Shown here: piece by piece, positions 50,014 through 53,217 of the stretch
How the letters are laid out: each line of letters starts with the position of its first letter
How positions within the stretch are numbered: position 1 is the first letter of the stretch
The notes under the pieces: generated by a model
Told to the model about the DNA's origin: nothing
The model's input: only the letters and a program-made list of their open reading frames with translations
The model's database searches: none
Position numbers and translations under genes: made by a program
From: Desulfobacteraceae bacterium
GTDB taxonomy: Bacteria; Desulfobacterota; Desulfobacteria; Desulfobacterales; ETH-SRB1
Length of the DNA: 53,217 bases
Direction: 5' to 3'
Assembly (NCBI GenBank): GCA_028571455.1
Contig: JAPVVG010000216.1
Span: 1-53,217, forward strand

Positions 50014-51993
50014 ATGGCACTACCAAATAAAGTTTTGGGTGAACTCAAAGCCGTAAAAGATCCGGAAGTCGAAGAACGAGAGGTCGATATTCTGATTGTG
50101 GGCGGCGGAATGGCTGCGACGGGCGCTGCTTTTGAAGCAAAGAAATGGATGTCTGAAGGCCAGACAGTTCTTATGGTTGACAAGGCTTCCCTTGAGCGTA
50201 GTGGCGCTGTTGCCCAAGGATTGTCGGCAATCAACACATATATCGGCGAAAATGCAATTGAGGATTATGTTCGCATGGTTCGCAACGACCTGATGGGAAT
50301 AGTCCGTGAAGACCTTATCTATGACCTTGGGAATCACATCGATGATTCTGTCCATCTGTTTGAAGAATGGGGTCTGCCGATGTGGAAATTGTCAGAAGAC
50401 GGAAAGAACATGGACGGGAAAAAAGGCCTGAAGATGGGTACCTTAAAGTCAGGCGCTACTCCAGTCCGTACCGGCAAGTGGCAGATAATGATTAACGGAG
50501 AATCTTACAAGAGGATCGTTGCCGAAGCCGCCAAGCTGGCTATTGGAGACGAAAATATTCTTGAGCGTGTTTTTATTGTTGAGGTTCTTCTCGAAGCCAA
50601 TAAAGAGAACCAGATTGCAGGCGCTGTCGGTTTTTCCGTGCGTGAAAACAAGGTTTACATCATCAAGTGCAAGACCATGCTGGTAGCCTGTGGCGGCGCA
50701 GTAAATATCTATCAGCCTCGTAGTGTTGGGGAAGGTATGGGCCGTGCATGGTATCCTGTATGGAATGCCGGCTCCACATACACCATGTGTATGAAAGTAG
50801 GCGCCGAGCTTACCATGATGGAAAACCGTTTTACCCCTGCGCGTTTTAAGGATGGTTACGGTCCTGTTGGCGCATGGTTCCTGCTGTTTAAGGCCAAAGC
50901 ATTAAATGGTCTGGGTGAAGCGTTTGCATTCAGCGATGCTGCCAAGGCGGAACTCGAGAAATATGCTCCTTATGGAACTGCCGCGGTTACGCCGACCTGT
51001 CTCAGAAACCACCTGATGCTCGTTGAGATGAAGGAAGGCCGTGGACCTATCATTATGGATACTGTTACGGCTCTTGCCGATCTTGCCGCGAAACTGGACA
51101 AGAAAGAGCTAAAACATCTTGAATCAGAGGCATGGGAAGATTTCTTAGACATGACATGCGGGCAGGCCAACCTGTGGTGTGCACAGAACTGCGAGCCTGA
51201 AAAGAAGAATTCCGAGATTATGCCGACCGAGCCATACCTGCTCGGATCCCATTCCGGTTGCTGCGGTCTCTGGGTTTCCGGTCCGGATCTTGACTGGGTT
51301 CCCGATGCATACAAGATTAAAGCAGCCAATGGCAAAGTTTACAACCGTATGACAACGGTTGACGGTCTGTTTTCCTCTGGTGACGGTGTCGGCGGTTCAG
51401 GTCACAAGTTCTCATCCGGTTCACATGCCGAAGGACGCATGGCAATGAAGGCAATGGTTAGATTTGCACGCGACAACGCTGATTTTGCGCCGGCCCTGAG
51501 CATGTCAAAAGAAGAAATTGTTGATCTGGTTTACAAGCCTGTCAGGACCTACCTTGAGCATTGTGCATATACTACTGCCGTTGATATTAACCCGAATTAT
51601 CTGAAGCCTGAAGGAATGGCTTTCCGGCTAATGAAGGCTACCCACGAATACGGAGCCGGTACAGCTACATTCTATCAGACAAGCAGCAAGAACCTGGAGA
51701 TTGTTATGGATCTGCTCCAGGTAATGCGCGAAGACTGCGAGAAGCTGGCAGCCGGTGATCTTCACGAGCTGATGAGATGCTGGGAAATTTTTCATCGTAT
51801 CTGGACAGTTGAATCCCATCTGCGTCACATCCAGTTCCGCAAAGAGACACGTTATCCCGGATTCTACTATCAGTCTGATTATCCAGGACAGGATGATGCA
51901 AACTGGTTCTGCTTTACGAACTCAAAGTATGATCCAAAAGCCGCAAAATGGGAGATGATGAAGAGGGATTACATCAAGATTATTCCTGATTAA
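50014..51993 (+). CDS. aprA: Adenylylsulfate reductase alpha subunit
   Basis: FAD-binding VDILIVGGGMAATGAAFEA; VRTGKWQIMINGESYK; follows aprB. Confidence 0.98.
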   Translation: MALPNKVLGELKAVKDPEVEEREVDILIVGGGMAATGAAFEAKKWMSEGQTVLMVDKASLERSGAVAQGLSAINTYIGENAIEDYVRMVRNDLMGIVREDLIYDLGNHIDDSVHLFEEWGLPMWKLSEDGKNMDGKKGLKMGTLKSGATPVRTGKWQIMINGESYKRIVAEAAKLAIGDENILERVFIVEVLLEANKENQIAGAVGFSVRENKVYIIKCKTMLVACGGAVNIYQPRSVGEGMGRAWYPVWNAGSTYTMCMKVGAELTMMENRFTPARFKDGYGPVGAWFLLFKAKALNGLGEAFAFSDAAKAELEKYAPYGTAAVTPTCLRNHLMLVEMKEGRGPIIMDTVTALADLAAKLDKKELKHLESEAWEDFLDMTCGQANLWCAQNCEPEKKNSEIMPTEPYLLGSHSGCCGLWVSGPDLDWVPDAYKIKAANGKVYNRMTTVDGLFSSGDGVGGSGHKFSSGSHAEGRMAMKAMVRFARDNADFAPALSMSKEEIVDLVYKPVRTYLEHCAYTTAVDINPNYLKPEGMAFRLMKATHEYGAGTATFYQTSSKNLEIVMDLLQVMREDCEKLAAGDLHELMRCWEIFHRIWTVESHLRHIQFRKETRYPGFYYQSDYPGQDDANWFCFTNSKYDPKAAKWEMMKRDYIKIIPD

Positions 51994-52028
51994 TCAACAA
52001 TTCGACCGCTCAACAGTCGAATAAGCTG

Positions 52029-52061
52029 CCTCCAGGTGTCGCAAGATGCCTGGAGGTTTTT
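52029..52061 (+). terminator. Hairpin terminator between aprA and qmoA
   Basis: cctccaggtgtcgcaagatgcctggagg followed by ttttt. Confidence 0.85.
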
Positions 52062-52178
52062 AATAATTAAGAATGATAAATTTGTAAAGGCGGGATCAAG
52101 GGAGCCATCAAAAATGTTTATTTTCTTTTTACAAATCTTTCATTCTCAAATTTTTTATTCATAATGCGGAGGGATAGC

Positions 52179-53217
52179 ATGGCAGAAGACAAAGCAGCCC
52201 CTGTTAGCGGAAGCATTTTGGTCGTTGGAGGAGGAATAAGCGGATTGACCACATGCCTGGAAGCTGCCGAAGTGGGGTACGAGGTATTCCTGGTCGAGAA
52301 AAATCCTTACCTGGGCGGAAGAGTGGCACAGCTAAATCAATATTTCCCCAAGCTTTGTCCCCCGTCCTGCGGTCTTGAAATTAATTTCAGAAGAATAAAA
52401 GACAATCGAAAAATAAGAGTATTTACACTGGGAGAGGTTGAAAAGGTTGACGGAACACCCGGCAACTATGATGTTACTATCAAGTTAAGCCCGAGGTATG
52501 TTAACGAAAACTGCACCTGCTGCGGGGACTGCGAGGCGGCCTGCGAAACCGAAATTTCCAGTGATTTTAATTTTGGAATGAATAAGATCAAGGGCGCTTA
52601 TCTCCCCTTTGAAATGGCTTTTCCGGCCCGTTATGTGATCTCTCCCGAGATCATCGGGACCGATGACGCCAAGCGGTGTAAGGAAGCCTGTAAATACGAC
52701 GCCGTCGATCTTGACATGCAAGCTAAAACCATTAATCTGAAAGTTGGAGCCATTGTATGGGCTACGGGATGGGAACCGTATGATGCTGCAAAGATAGACA
52801 ATCTGGGCTTTGGCAAGTATCAGAACATCATTACCAATATGATGTTGGAAAGACTGGCATCTCCCAACGGGCCGACAAAGGGACAGATCTTCCGCCCCTC
52901 AGACAGCAAACAGCCGGAAAGCGTAGCCTTTGTTCAGTGCGCGGGATCAAGGGATGAAAATCATCTTACTTATTGTTCCTACATTTGCTGTATGGCTTCA
53001 CTGAAGCATGCCACTTATATAAGGGAGCGGTATCCTGATGCCAAGATCTATATCTTTTATATCGATATTAGAACTCCGGGCTACAAGTATGAAAAGTTTT
53101 ACAAGAAAATTAAAGAAGACAAAAATGTTTTTTTTATAAAAGGCAAGTTTGCAGAGGTCAATGAAAATCCGGATTCCAAAAATATAACAGTGGTTTCAGA
53201 AAATTCTGTCACAGGTG
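52179..53217 (+). CDS. qmoA: Quinone-interacting membrane-bound oxidoreductase subunit A (partial, runs off window)
   Basis: MAEDKAAPVSGSILVVGGGISGLTTCLEAAEVGYEVFLVEKNPYLGGRVAQLNQYFPKLCPPSCGLEINFRRIK; not in ORF track because no stop in window. Confidence 0.95.
   Translation, partial: MAEDKAAPVSGSILVVGGGISGLTTCLEAAEVGYEVFLVEKNPYLGGRVAQLNQYFPKLCPPSCGLEINFRRIKDNRKIRVFTLGEVEKVDGTPGNYDVTIKLSPRYVNENCTCCGDCEAACETEISSDFNFGMNKIKGAYLPFEMAFPARYVISPEIIGTDDAKRCKEACKYDAVDLDMQAKTINLKVGAIVWATGWEPYDAAKIDNLGFGKYQNIITNMMLERLASPNGPTKGQIFRPSDSKQPESVAFVQCAGSRDENHLTYCSYICCMASLKHATYIRERYPDAKIYIFYIDIRTPGYKYEKFYKKIKEDKNVFFIKGKFAEVNENPDSKNITVVSENSVTG

Overview
The window is a chromosomal segment of a sulfate-reducing, Gram-negative bacterium. 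It is probably Desulfobacterota (Desulfobacterales-like), judged from aprB-aprA-qmoA, a tetraheme cytochrome c3 and a complete LPS-type envelope. Most of it is dense housekeeping coding sequence: lysC, hom-thrH, an alaA-like aminotransferase, hldE, purM, lptD, holB, metG, kdnA-kdnB, a giant GlmS-like protein, argJ, tatAC, mltA, pyrR, moaB, a GlcF-like protein, ppaC, ubiE, dnaJ, queD, pyrE, tolC-ftsE-ftsX-envC-ctpA, a ychF-like GTPase and aprBA-qmoA. The most unusual content is between the genes. (1) A family of small terminal-inverted-repeat elements has ends like GTARCCGTTCACGG. Three copies carry readable 8-bp target-site duplications, and one carries a decayed S23/four-helix-bundle gene. 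(2) Short arrays of 7-8 bp iterons, often in nested inverted arrangement, repeatedly sit at gene 3' ends and supply the stop codon. (3) A second MITE family (GAGACCTTTG ends) has two copies with exact 5-bp target duplications. Also notable are a 1252-aa GlmS-like protein with all catalytic residues apparently kept but large extra domains, a KdnA/KdnB pair (8-amino-Kdo synthesis), and a candidate attenuator upstream of pyrE. Everything was read by eye from the sequence; no searches were run.
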